From: Nocardiopsis metallicus
GTDB lineage: Bacteria > Actinomycetota > Actinomycetes > Streptosporangiales > Streptosporangiaceae
DNA length: 64,000 bases
Assembly (NCBI RefSeq): GCF_014201115.1
Contig: NZ_JACHDO010000001.1
Coordinates: 2,914,001-2,978,000 of the forward strand
Reading direction: 5' to 3'
Below the pieces are notes generated by a model that was given only the letters and a program-made list of their open reading frames with translations, had not been told where the DNA came from and did no database searches. Every line of letters starts with the position of its first letter. Positions within the stretch are counted from its first letter, which is position 1. A program made the position numbers and the translations under genes. This document shows, piece by piece, positions 1 through 8,636 of the stretch.

Positions 1-2238
1 ATCCACCGCACTCTCAGTGAGACGACTGGTGACGCTCTCGCCGGCCACGATGTGCGCGAAGCGGCCCTGAAACGAATCATCGGGTTCGAGATACTTCCCG
101 CCCCCTTCGTCGTCGCTCACCTGCAGATCGGCATGTACCTGCGCACTCTGGGCGCACCCTTGGATACCGAAACCGAGCAGCGAGCGGCTGTGTATCTGAC
201 CAACGCACTGACCGGTTGGCTTAAGGGAGCAGAGCAGCCCCAGCTCGGCTTCCCTGAACTTGTAGCTGAACGGGATGCGGCCAGCGAGGTAAAGCAGAAA
301 AGTCCCATCCTCGTGGTCCTGGGCAATCCTCCCTACAACGCCTATGCGGGAGTCAGCCCTGAGGAGGAAGGCGGACTCGTTGACGTGTACAAGGAGGGCC
401 TCGCCAGCTGGGGTGTGAAGCGCAGCAACATCGACGATCTCTACATCCGTTTCTTGAGGTTGGCCGAGCGCCGTATCACCGAAGCCCAAGGGGAAGGTGT
501 GGTCTGCCTCATCAGCAACTTCTCCTACTTGAATGACCCTTCGTTGGTGCTGGTACGTAAACGCCTGCTGCAGGAGTTCAATTGCCTGTGGATCGACAAC
601 CTCAACGGTGACGCACGCGAGACGGGGAAGAAGACCCCGGACGGACAAAGCGATCCTTCAGTCTTCGCCACCAACCACAACCGCTCGGGGATCAGTGTCG
701 GCACGGCGATCAGCACTTTCGTGCGCCGTCGAAGCCAGCAGGACCAGGCTTCTGTCGTGCTGTACCGGGATTTTTGGGGAAGCGAGAAAAAATCTGACCT
801 GTACCGTAGCCTCACTACCGACCAGCCCGCGTACGCTCCGCTGGTTCCGCTACAGGACACCGCCTACACTCTCCGACCGCAGAACTTGCATCCTGACTAC
901 TTCACATGGGCGCGTGTAGACGAGTTGGCTGAGGCTGCTCCCATGCCAGGGCTGCTCGAAAAACGCGGAGGAACGCTCATCGACTCCGACCCCCAAGCCT
1001 TGGAGGGGCGGATGCGGCGTTACCTCGACCCGGCTGTGAAGACGGAAGACTTGGGCCAGGACCTAGAAGGTCTCGCACACCCATGGGCTCGCTTCAATCC
1101 AGAGAAGACCCGAGCGGCCTTGATCGCCAAGGGCGGCTACGATCCTCATCATCTGCGCCCCTACCTCGTTCGTCCTTATGAATACCAGTGGGCCTACACC
1201 GATCCGAAACGGCCGCTGTGGAATGAACCCCGACCGGAGTTGCAAAATATGGCCGAGGAAGGAAGTGAATTCTTCCTCGCCCGACGCAGGGTGCCTCGCG
1301 CTTTGGACGGAGCAGCTTTCTATTATAGCCCCAGCATTGGAGACGACCACGCTCTCCATAAGAACGCCTATTACATTCCCACCCGCCTAGCAGGGGAGCG
1401 CGAAGACCCGAACGGGCAGACCTCGATTTTTGACACCGGCCAGGAAGCACGCGCCAACCTGTCCACACGTGCCCGGGAGTGGCTTGCCGCAATCGGTGCT
1501 GGCGACCCAGACGTTGATGTCACCGTCGGGGAAATGCCGTGGCTGCATGCGCTGGCTATCGGCTTCAGCCCTGCTTATTTGTCAGAGAACTGTGATGGCG
1601 GGGGCTTTCACTACCAACGTGTGCCCCTCCCAGCAGACGCAGCGTTGTTGAGAACGGGTGCCGCACTCGGGCGTCAGATCGCAGGACTGCTGACCACAGA
1701 TACCCCTCTGTCCTCCTTGGTCGGAGACTCGGGTCAACACCTACGCGGGCTGGGGGCGATTACCAGCACCCACGACACTCCGCTGTCACACGAAAGCCTG
1801 CGCTTGGTCTCTTGGGCGAGTATTCAGGCCAACAAGGTCTTGCCTGCCAACGGGCGGACGAGCAGCCGGTCGTGGACAGCCAAGGAACACGATCATCTTC
1901 AAGCTCTCACTGGCACCTTGGGCCTGCCTCCCACAGCGATAGAACGTCTAGGGACAGCGATGGAGGTGCATCTCAACGGGGATGCTCATTGGTCCGCAGT
2001 CCCCTCTGCTGTCTGGGGCTACAAAATCGGCGGATACGCCGTTCTGCGCAAGTGGCTCTCCTACCGTGATGAACGTGTCCTAGGGCGTGCCCTGACTTCG
2101 GGTGAAGTACGCCAAGTGACCGCCACGGTCCAACGCCTAACTCTGCTAGTTCTCCTCGAGGAAAAATTGGATTCTTACTACCGAAACGCCCAAGACAATT
2201 CCCATGAGTGGCACACAAAGCCACCCTTGACCAGCTGA
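1..2238 (+). CDS. Type ISP restriction-modification enzyme, C-terminal part (5' end outside window)
   Basis: The reading frame is open from base 1, so the N-terminal part lies outside the window; the GTG at 52 is only an internal codon. A gamma-type adenine methyltransferase catalytic motif NPPY (GNPPYNAYAG) lies at about codons 109-112, preceded by FEILPAPFVVAHLQIG, which is typical of the methylase domain of single-chain type ISP (LlaGI-like) enzymes. The remaining ~600 residues correspond to the target-recognition half. The nuclease/helicase and SAM-binding motif I would be upstream and cannot be seen. Base composition is less GC-rich than the genes after it, which fits a horizontally acquired defence gene. 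Family call is confident; completeness is unknown. Confidence 0.85.
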   Translation: MHRTLSETTGDALAGHDVREAALKRIIGFEILPAPFVVAHLQIGMYLRTLGAPLDTETEQRAAVYLTNALTGWLKGAEQPQLGFPELVAERDAASEVKQKSPILVVLGNPPYNAYAGVSPEEEGGLVDVYKEGLASWGVKRSNIDDLYIRFLRLAERRITEAQGEGVVCLISNFSYLNDPSLVLVRKRLLQEFNCLWIDNLNGDARETGKKTPDGQSDPSVFATNHNRSGISVGTAISTFVRRRSQQDQASVVLYRDFWGSEKKSDLYRSLTTDQPAYAPLVPLQDTAYTLRPQNLHPDYFTWARVDELAEAAPMPGLLEKRGGTLIDSDPQALEGRMRRYLDPAVKTEDLGQDLEGLAHPWARFNPEKTRAALIAKGGYDPHHLRPYLVRPYEYQWAYTDPKRPLWNEPRPELQNMAEEGSEFFLARRRVPRALDGAAFYYSPSIGDDHALHKNAYYIPTRLAGEREDPNGQTSIFDTGQEARANLSTRAREWLAAIGAGDPDVDVTVGEMPWLHALAIGFSPAYLSENCDGGGFHYQRVPLPADAALLRTGAALGRQIAGLLTTDTPLSSLVGDSGQHLRGLGAITSTHDTPLSHESLRLVSWASIQANKVLPANGRTSSRSWTAKEHDHLQALTGTLGLPPTAIERLGTAMEVHLNGDAHWSAVPSAVWGYKIGGYAVLRKWLSYRDERVLGRALTSGEVRQVTATVQRLTLLVLLEEKLDSYYRNAQDNSHEWHTKPPLTS

Positions 2239-2370
2239 TTTAGACAAGGGAGTTGCATCAAACAAAAATCGCCTTCTCCAGCGAGTCAAAAAATTCTGCT
2301 TCGACGCATGGCCAGGAATATCAAACCGAAGCAGCTGGTGCCAAAATTCCTTACGAGAGGGAGGCTCCTC

Positions 2371-3255
2371 ATGGCAAATGTTGCCCCCCAATCTGGCCAA
2401 GTCAAGCCTATACACGACATCCATCAGCAGGAACACGAGGACGTTCTCCTGCTAGTGGAACGCTGGTTGGGTGTTGAACTCGACAGAAGCAGTGCGGCCT
2501 ACGGCAACACCGGGAGCACCGTTGGATTCCGCACGAACACCGGCATGTGGGTGAGGATCCAGTGGCGTCGTGCTGACCGGATGAATGGTCAGTCCTGGAC
2601 GGGTGCTGAATGTGCTTCGGTACTGACCGGGGTCTCCAAACCACAGCTGCGGCGCTCCGTACGCTGGCAGGACGAGCCTCGGGACGCGGTGTGGCGGGCT
2701 GATGAGATGACGTTGGTCAAAGCACCGGTCATCGCGGAGAACGGGAGTATCACCACTGATCCCCAGCTGGGTAACGCCTGGTGGTCTGAGCTGAAGAAGT
2801 CCCTGACCGCGCTGGCTTCCCACAGCACTGATCGTGTGGGCATGGGCCAGGCCCACCTGACTCGCCGCCTTACCGAGGTTTTCGGCGACGCTGTAGACAC
2901 GCATGTGGACGAATGGGGCACCGCGCACGCTGACCTGCATTGGGGCAATCTCACCGCCGCCAAATGTCACCTGTTGGACTGGGAGGACTGGGGGGCGGCC
3001 CCGCGCGGCTATGACGCCGCCACCTTGTGGGGTTTCTCTTTGGGAGTGCCGTCGGTCGCTGACCGTGTCCAGAACGAGTTCCGCCAGGACCTTTGTACAC
3101 GGGCGGGGAGGCTGTCTCAGCTGCTGTTCTGCGCCAACGTGCTGCGGGCCCACGCCCGCAGCGGAAAGACCATGCCCTTCACCGAACCGGCGCGTCACGC
3201 AGCTGACTCCTTGATCAGCCAACTGCGGGCAGAACAGGGAGAGGGCCGCGCGTAG
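2371..3255 (+). CDS. Phosphotransferase (APH/choline-kinase fold)
   Basis: A 294-residue protein with a kinase-like catalytic loop HADLHWGN (H-x-D...N) followed by the metal-binding segment LLDWEDWG, both near residue 200; this is the signature of aminoglycoside/homoserine phosphotransferase-like enzymes. The ATG at 2371 is chosen over an in-frame ATG at 2308 because a purine-rich GAGAGGGAGG precedes it. The substrate is not predictable. It is convergent with the aldo/keto reductase gene (2-bp gap). A second APH-fold gene closes the same island at 13203, so it may act on a small molecule or peptide of this locus, but this is inference. Confidence 0.75.
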   Translation: MANVAPQSGQVKPIHDIHQQEHEDVLLLVERWLGVELDRSSAAYGNTGSTVGFRTNTGMWVRIQWRRADRMNGQSWTGAECASVLTGVSKPQLRRSVRWQDEPRDAVWRADEMTLVKAPVIAENGSITTDPQLGNAWWSELKKSLTALASHSTDRVGMGQAHLTRRLTEVFGDAVDTHVDEWGTAHADLHWGNLTAAKCHLLDWEDWGAAPRGYDAATLWGFSLGVPSVADRVQNEFRQDLCTRAGRLSQLLFCANVLRAHARSGKTMPFTEPARHAADSLISQLRAEQGEGRA

Positions 3256-3257
3256 CT

Positions 3258-4130
3258 TCACACGCGTCGGCGGTTGGTGGAAGCGGTGGCCAGCAGGGCT
3301 CGGTAGCTGACGATCGCCGAGTCGTTAGCTGGCAGCTGTGCGGCCTGGAGTAGTTCACGAAGATGGCCGAGCTGGTTGGTTCCAACCGCCACACGGCTGA
3401 CGTTCGGGAGTTCGTAGGAGGCCCGGAAGGCGGCAGCCAGATTCGAGCAGGATGAGTCATCCGAAAGGAACATACGAGCGTTGACCTGGTCCCACACCGG
3501 GTCCGTGCTGTGCCCAGCGAACGGGCTCATCCCCCACCTCTGGGCTGGGGAAAGGCCCCACAGCGCGGTAACTGCTTCGATGGCGTGCAGGGTGCGGGAA
3601 CTGACGGTCAAGCCTGAGCGCGCCATGAACACCTGCGGAGTGGACGTGTCCCCTGTTCCTTCGAGCGCAGGAAGAAGGGGCTGCGGGTTCCACGACGCGA
3701 TGCCCCAGGAGGAGGTTAATCCGCTGGCCACCGCGGCTTCCAGTTCAGCGCCAGCGTCGGCCAGAACGTCGCTCGCTTGCTGGGGTTCCAAACGTGCGAG
3801 GGTGTGCTCGGGGTTGTGCAGAAACACCACGTCCGGGGACACGCCAAGCTCCTCCGCGCTCTCCTCCACGGCCTGCCGCAGCCGCTGCGGGTCCAAGGAG
3901 TGCTCACTGCCGCCCCTCCCGGCAGGAAAGAATCCGACCTTGGTGGAGATCGACAGCTCTGGCAGCAGGTCACCCGCACGCTGGGCGAGAGTGTGGTGGG
4001 CGGCGAAGCCGAGGTAGTTGTAGCTGGTGTCGATCCGGTGGACTCCGAGTTTCAGAGCGCCTTCGAGAAGGTCTCGTTCATAACGAGACCGGTATAGGCC
4101 GAGAACAACTCCGGGGTCAGTTGAGCGCAC
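3258..4130 (-). CDS. Aldo/keto reductase
   Basis: About 290 residues with the AKR catalytic tetrad visible: Asp and Tyr in RIDTSYNY, Lys in STKVGF and His in FLHNPE. A NAD(P)H-dependent carbonyl reduction is expected. The frame is open to 4508, but the extra N-terminal part is out-of-frame shadow of the JmjC gene. The GTG at 4130, preceded by AGGAAG, places the first beta strand (VVLGLY) where the family starts. The gene then overlaps the upstream JmjC gene by 79 bp on the same strand, implying translational coupling. Order peptide gene, JmjC, AKR suggests successive tailoring of one product. Confidence 0.8.
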   Translation of the reverse strand: MRSTDPGVVLGLYRSRYERDLLEGALKLGVHRIDTSYNYLGFAAHHTLAQRAGDLLPELSISTKVGFFPAGRGGSEHSLDPQRLRQAVEESAEELGVSPDVVFLHNPEHTLARLEPQQASDVLADAGAELEAAVASGLTSSWGIASWNPQPLLPALEGTGDTSTPQVFMARSGLTVSSRTLHAIEAVTALWGLSPAQRWGMSPFAGHSTDPVWDQVNARMFLSDDSSCSNLAAAFRASYELPNVSRVAVGTNQLGHLRELLQAAQLPANDSAIVSYRALLATASTNRRRV

Positions 4131-5275
4131 AGTTCTTCCTTGACCAGGACGTTGGCGAGTTGCGCGGCGTCGACACCTGTTTCCTCGGCGACATCGGCTA
4201 CGCGCGCAGGGGCTCCGCTGAGGAGCATTCGCAGCGCCGGGGCAGCCTTGGCGGCGAAGGTGATCTTTTTGCCTGCGGCCTGGACAGTGACAGCGCCACC
4301 ATCCTCGCGAACGTGTGGGGGAAATTCGGTCACGCACACCACGTCGGTGAGATTCCCGAAGATCGGCAGGTGGGGAACGTGCCGTGAAGCTGGACGCTGC
4401 TCTTCCCGGGCGGAGAGGAACTCCGAGGGGGTGTGGGCCTTGAGTAGTTCTGCGGCGGCCTGGGTGAGCGCCTCTTGCTGGGCCTCGATGGATGCGCTCG
4501 TGCTCCACCGTTCCAGGTCATGGCGGAACAGCTCGTGTTCGCGGGCCCGGTCGGCGAGCCATGCGATCCAGTTGGCTCCTGCGCGCTTGACGAAGCCGAA
4601 GGTGGCGTGGAGGCTGTAGCCATCTCCCCGGTCGGTGCGGGTGGCCTGGTGCCAGTAGCCGCGGGGGATGTGCATGACGTCGCCGGGGCGCATGGTCCCG
4701 GCCCAGAGCACGTCCTCGGGGGGCTCGTTGTTGGGTTCGGCATCCCGGTACATGGGTGCGACTCGGGAAGCGCCGCGCACCTCCCAGCTTTTCTCTCCTG
4801 CGAGCTGGATGATCACCACGTCATGGTCGTCCCAGTGGAGGGAGAACCCGGCCGCGTCCTGGGTGGTCAGGTAGGTGTTGACCTGGACGAGTTCATGCGA
4901 CCACCACTGCAGGGCCCGACATGCCACTTCCATGGTGGGGTCGAAGAAGTTCACCTCGTCGAGTACCAGGGTGCAGCCATCGTCGAGCAGGCGGCCGAGT
5001 CTGCGCATATCGGGGATCCGGATGCTCTGACCGCGACGGCTCACCGAGTCGCTGAGGAACCGGGACGGATGGAGCTCCTCTCCCGCGCGAAAGCACCGGA
5101 ACTGCGGGGCCGACAGGCTGCGTCTCATGATGAGGTCGAGCAGCTTGTGCGGAGTCAGCAGTCGAGTGGGGAGACTGGAGTCGCTCACGCTCCCGCGCGT
5201 GAATTCCTTGCCCAGCATGCTTGGCCCTGGCCAGCTGAGTGCCTGCTCGATCTCCCGTACGAACCGGTGTTCCAT
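4052..5275 (-). CDS. JmjC-domain (cupin_4) 2OG-Fe(II) oxygenase
   Basis: A 407-residue protein. The iron facial triad is visible: H147-x-D149 in LHWDDHD and H209 in IPRGYWHQA. Lys162 in the following strand is a plausible 2-oxoglutarate contact. The layout matches ribosomal-oxygenase-like JmjC proteins (RoxA/YcfD group), which hydroxylate peptide side chains, with a C-terminal helical domain from about residue 320. The ATG at 5275 has a GGAAGGGA ribosome site. A 49-codon peptide gene with its own strong ribosome site lies 60 bp upstream on the same strand, and an aldo/keto reductase follows. Known family role is protein or peptide hydroxylation; the substrate here is inferred to be that peptide. 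Confidence 0.8.
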   Translation of the reverse strand: MEHRFVREIEQALSWPGPSMLGKEFTRGSVSDSSLPTRLLTPHKLLDLIMRRSLSAPQFRCFRAGEELHPSRFLSDSVSRRGQSIRIPDMRRLGRLLDDGCTLVLDEVNFFDPTMEVACRALQWWSHELVQVNTYLTTQDAAGFSLHWDDHDVVIIQLAGEKSWEVRGASRVAPMYRDAEPNNEPPEDVLWAGTMRPGDVMHIPRGYWHQATRTDRGDGYSLHATFGFVKRAGANWIAWLADRAREHELFRHDLERWSTSASIEAQQEALTQAAAELLKAHTPSEFLSAREEQRPASRHVPHLPIFGNLTDVVCVTEFPPHVREDGGAVTVQAAGKKITFAAKAAPALRMLLSGAPARVADVAEETGVDAAQLANVLVKEELCAQLTPELFSAYTGLVMNETFSKAL

Positions 5276-5335
5276 GGGTCCCTTCCAGGATTAACGCTTG
5301 CCGAAGCTCGGAGAAGATTTTGTTTCCGGGAAACG

Positions 5336-5485
5336 CTAGGGCTCGACGTGGGCGAATCCGTCGCGGTTTTCTCCGTCGTCGCCCACCGAGGTTCCCGTGG
5401 GATCGGAGTGCTCAGCATCGAAGCGGTCGTGGACTCCAGCCAGGACCTCTACGTTCATCACCAGGTCGCCAGAGGGGGCACTCAT
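5336..5485 (-). CDS. Candidate RiPP precursor peptide (49 aa) upstream of JmjC/AKR genes
   Basis: A 49-codon ORF starting ATG at 5485 with an excellent AGGAGAG ribosome site 3 nt upstream of the ATG. The peptide begins MSAPSGDLVMNVEVLAGVHD and has an Asp/Gly/Glu-rich second half containing DPTGTSVGDDGENRDG. It reads in the same direction as the JmjC oxygenase gene, 60 bp upstream of it. Acidic, short, with a hydrophobic leader-like stretch (LVMNVEVLAGV), it looks like a ribosomal precursor peptide. I do not recognise a named family. It could instead be a small regulator. Confidence 0.6.
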   Translation of the reverse strand: MSAPSGDLVMNVEVLAGVHDRFDAEHSDPTGTSVGDDGENRDGFAHVEP

Positions 5486-5894
5486 GACTCTCTCCTTTTC
5501 CGTCAGGGGTGAAGCGACATGAGGATATTTTCAGCCTTCCATGGAGTCAATAGGACATCTAGCACCAAAACCTGTAACCACAGGTCGCCGACTTGTCTTG
5601 GTTTCATGACTGTCGCACCAGTTGTTCTTCAGTTGAATAAATAGAACTAGTGGTGCTGATGTGAAATTCGCTCCGGCCCGCAACAGGGCACATCTGGGAT
5701 GATCTTCGGCTCTACCAGGCAGGTGCAGAAGTTTGCGCTCGCCCATGACAGCGGCCTCGCCCGAGCTGACACGTTTTCCCTCCCTCGCACCTGCCCACAC
5801 ATCACAGACCGGTTCCGGACAACTTCATAACGCAGAGTCACAGAAGAGCTACCGTCACCCTGTACCGTCTCCCCTCACCCCTGGAAGAGCTGAC
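5486..5894. other. Divergent intergenic region
   Basis: About 410 bp separate the leftward peptide-JmjC-AKR unit from the rightward peptide-PIMT unit, and it must hold both promoters. It is locally more AT-rich (around 5520-5660). No convincing gene lies in it: the 89-codon leftward frame at 5531-5800 lacks a ribosome site. I could not fix promoter boxes by eye. Confidence 0.4.
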
Positions 5895-6008
5895 ATGGGC
5901 AAGCACAGCGACGCAGACAAACCCCCGGACCAGCGCGGCAACCCCAAGGACAATGACTCCCAGCACCTCAGCCCGCACGGCGGCGGCGGAGAGAAACAGG
6001 GCAAGTAG
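5895..6008 (+). CDS. Candidate PIMT-associated RiPP precursor peptide (37 aa)
   Basis: A 37-residue peptide with N-terminus MGKHSDADKPPD, a central GNPKDND motif and a Gly/His-rich tail (PHGGGGEKQGK). Its stop codon overlaps by one base the GTG start of the PIMT-type methyltransferase. An independent peptide with the same (M/V)GKHxDxDKPxD start precedes the second PIMT gene at 8499, so the pairing is conserved inside this window. In imiditides and pamtides a PIMT homologue methylates an Asp of the precursor, which collapses to an aspartimide. The Asp-Asn in KDND is chemically the likeliest site here, by inference. Confidence 0.7.
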   Translation: MGKHSDADKPPDQRGNPKDNDSQHLSPHGGGGEKQGK

Positions 6009-7183
6009 TGGCCGATCCCCACATCGAGCGGCGGGCCGCCCTCGCCGCTCTCCTCGCAGAGCGCGGCATCCTCACCGACCCAGCCTGGCGCCAGGCTCTG
6101 GAAAGGGTGCCGCGGCACGACTTTCTCCCCGACACCGTGTGGGGAGAGGACCTTGACGCCGGCGACGGCCGCCTCGTTGCTGTGGCCCGCTCACACCTGA
6201 ACTGGTCCCGCTGGGCCTACGATGACGTCTCGGTCATCACCCAGGTCGATGACGGCCGCCCCTGTTACCCGGATGGGCGCGGTGAGCGGGCCACCTCTTC
6301 GGCCTCCCAGCCCTCTCTGGTCGTCGAGATGCTCCAGGCCCTGGACGTGAGCGAGGGTATGAGCGTGTTGGAGATCGGCACCGCGACCGGGTATAACTGC
6401 GCACTGCTGTGTGAGCGGCTCGGTGACGAGCACGTCACCTCCATCGAGATCGACCCGGCTCTTGCCGAGCGGGCGCGAAGGAACCTGGCGGCGGCCGGAT
6501 ACAAGCCGTGCCTGGTCGTAGGAGACGGTGTCGGCGGGGTCCCGAGCCGAGCGCTCTACGATCGCGTTCTCGCTACCGTCGCGGCCCACGACATCCCCGG
6601 TGCGTGGATCTCCCAGACCCGGCCCGGCGGTGTCATCGTCACTCCCTGGGCGACCGGATTCGCGACCACCGGCCTTCTGCGGTTGACCGTGGACGACACC
6701 GGGACCGCGCACGGGCAGGTCAGCGGTGATGCTCCGTTCATGTGGCTGCGCGACCAGCGGGTGCCGGCCGGGGGTTGGCGGGACTACGTTGACGAAGGCG
6801 CCCCGGGAGCTGTGGAGTACCGCACGACCTTCAACCCCATGCCGGTCTGCGACGCTGACCCGGCTGGGGGCCTAGCCCTGGTGCTCGGGGTGCTGGTCCC
6901 CCACTTGAGTACGGTCCGCTACCCCGCAGCGGACGACAGCGGCGAGGCCACCGTCTACCTGTACGACAGGCGTGGTTCGTGGGCCCTGGTCGAGTACGTG
7001 CCCGCTGACAGCGACTACGAGGCGCACCGCGGCGGGCCCCGCGATCTGTGCGCGGAGATCGACAGAGCCCACCGCGTTTGGGAGGCAGCGGGGAGACCAG
7101 GCCGTGACCGGCTCGGAGTGAGCGTGACGGTCGGGGGCGACCAACGGCTGTGGGTGGACACACCTCACACCCCCGTGGCTTGA
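6008..7183 (+). CDS. PIMT-type O-methyltransferase (RiPP tailoring type)
   Basis: A 391-residue protein homologous to protein-L-isoaspartate O-methyltransferase. It has a Ser-rich substrate motif SSASQPSLV at about 97-105, SAM motif I LEIGTATGYN at 121-130 and acidic SIEIDP at 145-150. It is much longer than housekeeping PIMT (~210 aa), with a C-terminal extension of ~150 residues as in the enzymes annotated 'methyltransferase, FxLD system'. Starts at GTG 6008, overlapping the precursor stop. Expected to use SAM to methylate an Asp carboxylate of the neighbouring peptide. A diverged paralogue lies at 8633. Confidence 0.85.
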   Translation: MADPHIERRAALAALLAERGILTDPAWRQALERVPRHDFLPDTVWGEDLDAGDGRLVAVARSHLNWSRWAYDDVSVITQVDDGRPCYPDGRGERATSSASQPSLVVEMLQALDVSEGMSVLEIGTATGYNCALLCERLGDEHVTSIEIDPALAERARRNLAAAGYKPCLVVGDGVGGVPSRALYDRVLATVAAHDIPGAWISQTRPGGVIVTPWATGFATTGLLRLTVDDTGTAHGQVSGDAPFMWLRDQRVPAGGWRDYVDEGAPGAVEYRTTFNPMPVCDADPAGGLALVLGVLVPHLSTVRYPAADDSGEATVYLYDRRGSWALVEYVPADSDYEAHRGGPRDLCAEIDRAHRVWEAAGRPGRDRLGVSVTVGGDQRLWVDTPHTPVA

Positions 7184-7388
7184 CCCTCCCCAACGCCACC
7201 GCCCTTCCGGAGGCTGCTGGTACCGCGGAGACTCATCGGCGGTCGTCCAGCATCCCCAACGGACAGGGAGCACGCACTCCTGAAGGGTGTGCGCAGAGGG
7301 GACCCTCAAGCCGGGCAGTGCCCTTCCCGATCGTTCTGGAGTAATTGGCAAGACTTGTGGTTCGAGAGCGTGTGGGTGTTCGGTACTC

Positions 7389-7925
7389 CTACTCACCCCG
7401 CCGCGGTTCGAACTCCGCGGTGAACTCCTCCCAGAGCCCGCCGATGTCCTCGTGCAGGCTGTCGAGGTGGCGGTCCGTGTGTTCACCGGTCGGCGTGGAC
7501 TCCACCAGGCACCAGCCAGGAAGTTCGTCGCGGAGCTCCCTTGGCGGGTATCCGTCGGGATCCTGCGGGTCGTGGTCGACGAAGTCGGAGTCTGCCAGCC
7601 GATAGGCCAGGTCGAAGGCGGTGGCATGGGCGACTCGACTGGCGAAGAGCGCCAACGTCCGTGGCTCGATGCCCGCAGCCTCGAACTGCGCCAGCGCGTC
7701 GGGGCTTCGCGGATCGGCGAGCAGCTGCTCCACGGCGCCGGGCTGCTCCCACTGCGCCACCACCTGCCGGACACAACGCAGAAACAGGAAACGGGCCAGC
7801 TGCGGAATGTCCTCGCCCATTTCGGAGTCGGCCCAGGCCTGCGGATCCGCCGCACCCAGAGCCGTGAAGACCCGGATCAGGTGGGCATGGCGCTCCTCAG
7901 GGTCCTGATGAGTGTTACCAGTCAT
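7389..7925 (-). CDS. Hypothetical protein (178 aa), all-helical
   Basis: A 178-residue protein starting MTGNTHQDPEERHAHLIRVF, rich in Ala/Leu/Glu and probably helical. There is no membrane segment, signal peptide or recognisable motif. It lies between the two PIMT units on the opposite strand, 27 bp downstream of the DUF397-like gene and therefore likely co-transcribed with it. I do not recognise its family. Confidence 0.6.
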   Translation of the reverse strand: MTGNTHQDPEERHAHLIRVFTALGAADPQAWADSEMGEDIPQLARFLFLRCVRQVVAQWEQPGAVEQLLADPRSPDALAQFEAAGIEPRTLALFASRVAHATAFDLAYRLADSDFVDHDPQDPDGYPPRELRDELPGWCLVESTPTGEHTDRHLDSLHEDIGGLWEEFTAEFEPRRGE

Positions 7926-7952
7926 GGGCTCAGCATGCCAGGAGCATTGCTC

Positions 7953-8333
7953 TCAGTTCTGGCGGCGGTGGTATTCGGCCATGGCTTCCGGGGTGTTCAG
8001 CGGGGAGGGCACCCAGGCCGCTTCGACCTCGGTCTGGCCGCGCTGGATCTTGATCTCCTCCTCGGTGAGGTACTCCTCGGGGATGTCGAACTCACCGTCC
8101 CGGGCCCCGAGGACGAAGGCTTCCCACTCGGCGGGGGTGAAGAAGAGGGTGCCCTTCTCCGAGGACTTGCCGTCCCGGACGGCGCGGAAGCCGTCGTCGA
8201 ACTCGGCGACTTCGACGATCGCTTCGGCATCGGGGTTGGATAGGGAGGAGCGCATCCAGAGTGCGTCGGTGGTGTCGTGCCACTTCTCGTTGCCCATGGC
8301 CTCGGGCGGCAGTTCCTGCTGGGTGTCGGTCAT
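7953..8333 (-). CDS. DUF397-domain protein
   Basis: A 126-residue protein. The central part WMRSSLSNPDAEAIVEVAEF followed by AVRDGKS and FTPAEWEAFVLGARDGEFD is the DUF397 signature, here with an unusual N-terminal extension and a C-terminal tail. DUF397 proteins are small partners of Scr1-type XRE/DUF5753 regulators, but no such regulator is adjacent here. The ATG at 8333 is chosen because longer in-frame options lack a ribosome site. It is transcribed divergently from the second peptide-PIMT unit, so it could regulate it. Confidence 0.75.
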   Translation of the reverse strand: MTDTQQELPPEAMGNEKWHDTTDALWMRSSLSNPDAEAIVEVAEFDDGFRAVRDGKSSEKGTLFFTPAEWEAFVLGARDGEFDIPEEYLTEEEIKIQRGQTEVEAAWVPSPLNTPEAMAEYHRRQN

Positions 8334-8380
8334 GGAATTGCCTTTGCATGTCGGATGGTGTTTGGGGACACGGGGGCCGA

Positions 8381-8463
8381 GGTGAAGGGTAACCCGGCTG
8401 GGGTGGGTGAGTTGGCCAGTTCCAGCCAACCCTGCGACAGCCCAGCCACTCCGAGTTACTGTG
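8381..8463 (+). promoter_or_regulatory. Shared upstream element, copy 1
   Basis: About 85 bp that matches the region at 12183-12271. Conserved blocks are GGTGAANGGNAACCCGGCT, an inverted pair TTGGC...GCCAA (8412-8416 / 8425-8429), GCGACANCCCANCCAC, and a GTTAC-containing box that could serve as -10. It sits 36 bp before the second precursor gene. The other copy precedes the radical SAM gene, so a common regulator is likely. Confidence 0.55.
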
Positions 8464-8498
8464 CAGGGGTTGACCCCCTAGCCGGACGGAGCACACAC

Positions 8499-8636
8499 GT
8501 GGGCAAGCACGGAGACAAGGACAAACCGACCGACTCCGGGTCCGGCGGGTCCGGTGGGAGCGACGGCGAGAAGCCGAACGAACACGGCAACGAGGGCTTC
8601 CCCTCCCCCTCTCAGGACGGGCAGCGCCCCACATGA
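8499..8636 (+). CDS. Candidate PIMT-associated RiPP precursor peptide (45 aa)
   Basis: A 45-residue peptide from GTG 8499. Its start VGKHGDKDKPTD matches the peptide at 5895. It continues with a Gly/Ser spacer and two Asp-Gly pairs (GSDGEKPNE and SQDGQRPT), which are classic aspartimide-prone sites. Its TGA overlaps the ATG of the second PIMT gene (ATGA), so translation is coupled. Inferred substrate of that methyltransferase. Confidence 0.7.
   Translation: MGKHGDKDKPTDSGSGGSGGSDGEKPNEHGNEGFPSPSQDGQRPT

Noticed and set aside
4131..4508. N-terminal extension of the aldo/keto reductase frame (Arg/Pro/His-rich, starting MEHERIHRGP)
   Set aside because: It is the out-of-frame shadow of the JmjC gene on the same strand; a GTG with AGGAAG at 4130 matches the family start.
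5531..5800. Leftward 89-codon ORF in the divergent promoter region
   Set aside because: No ribosome site, no family resemblance, and it would fill the only space available for two promoters.
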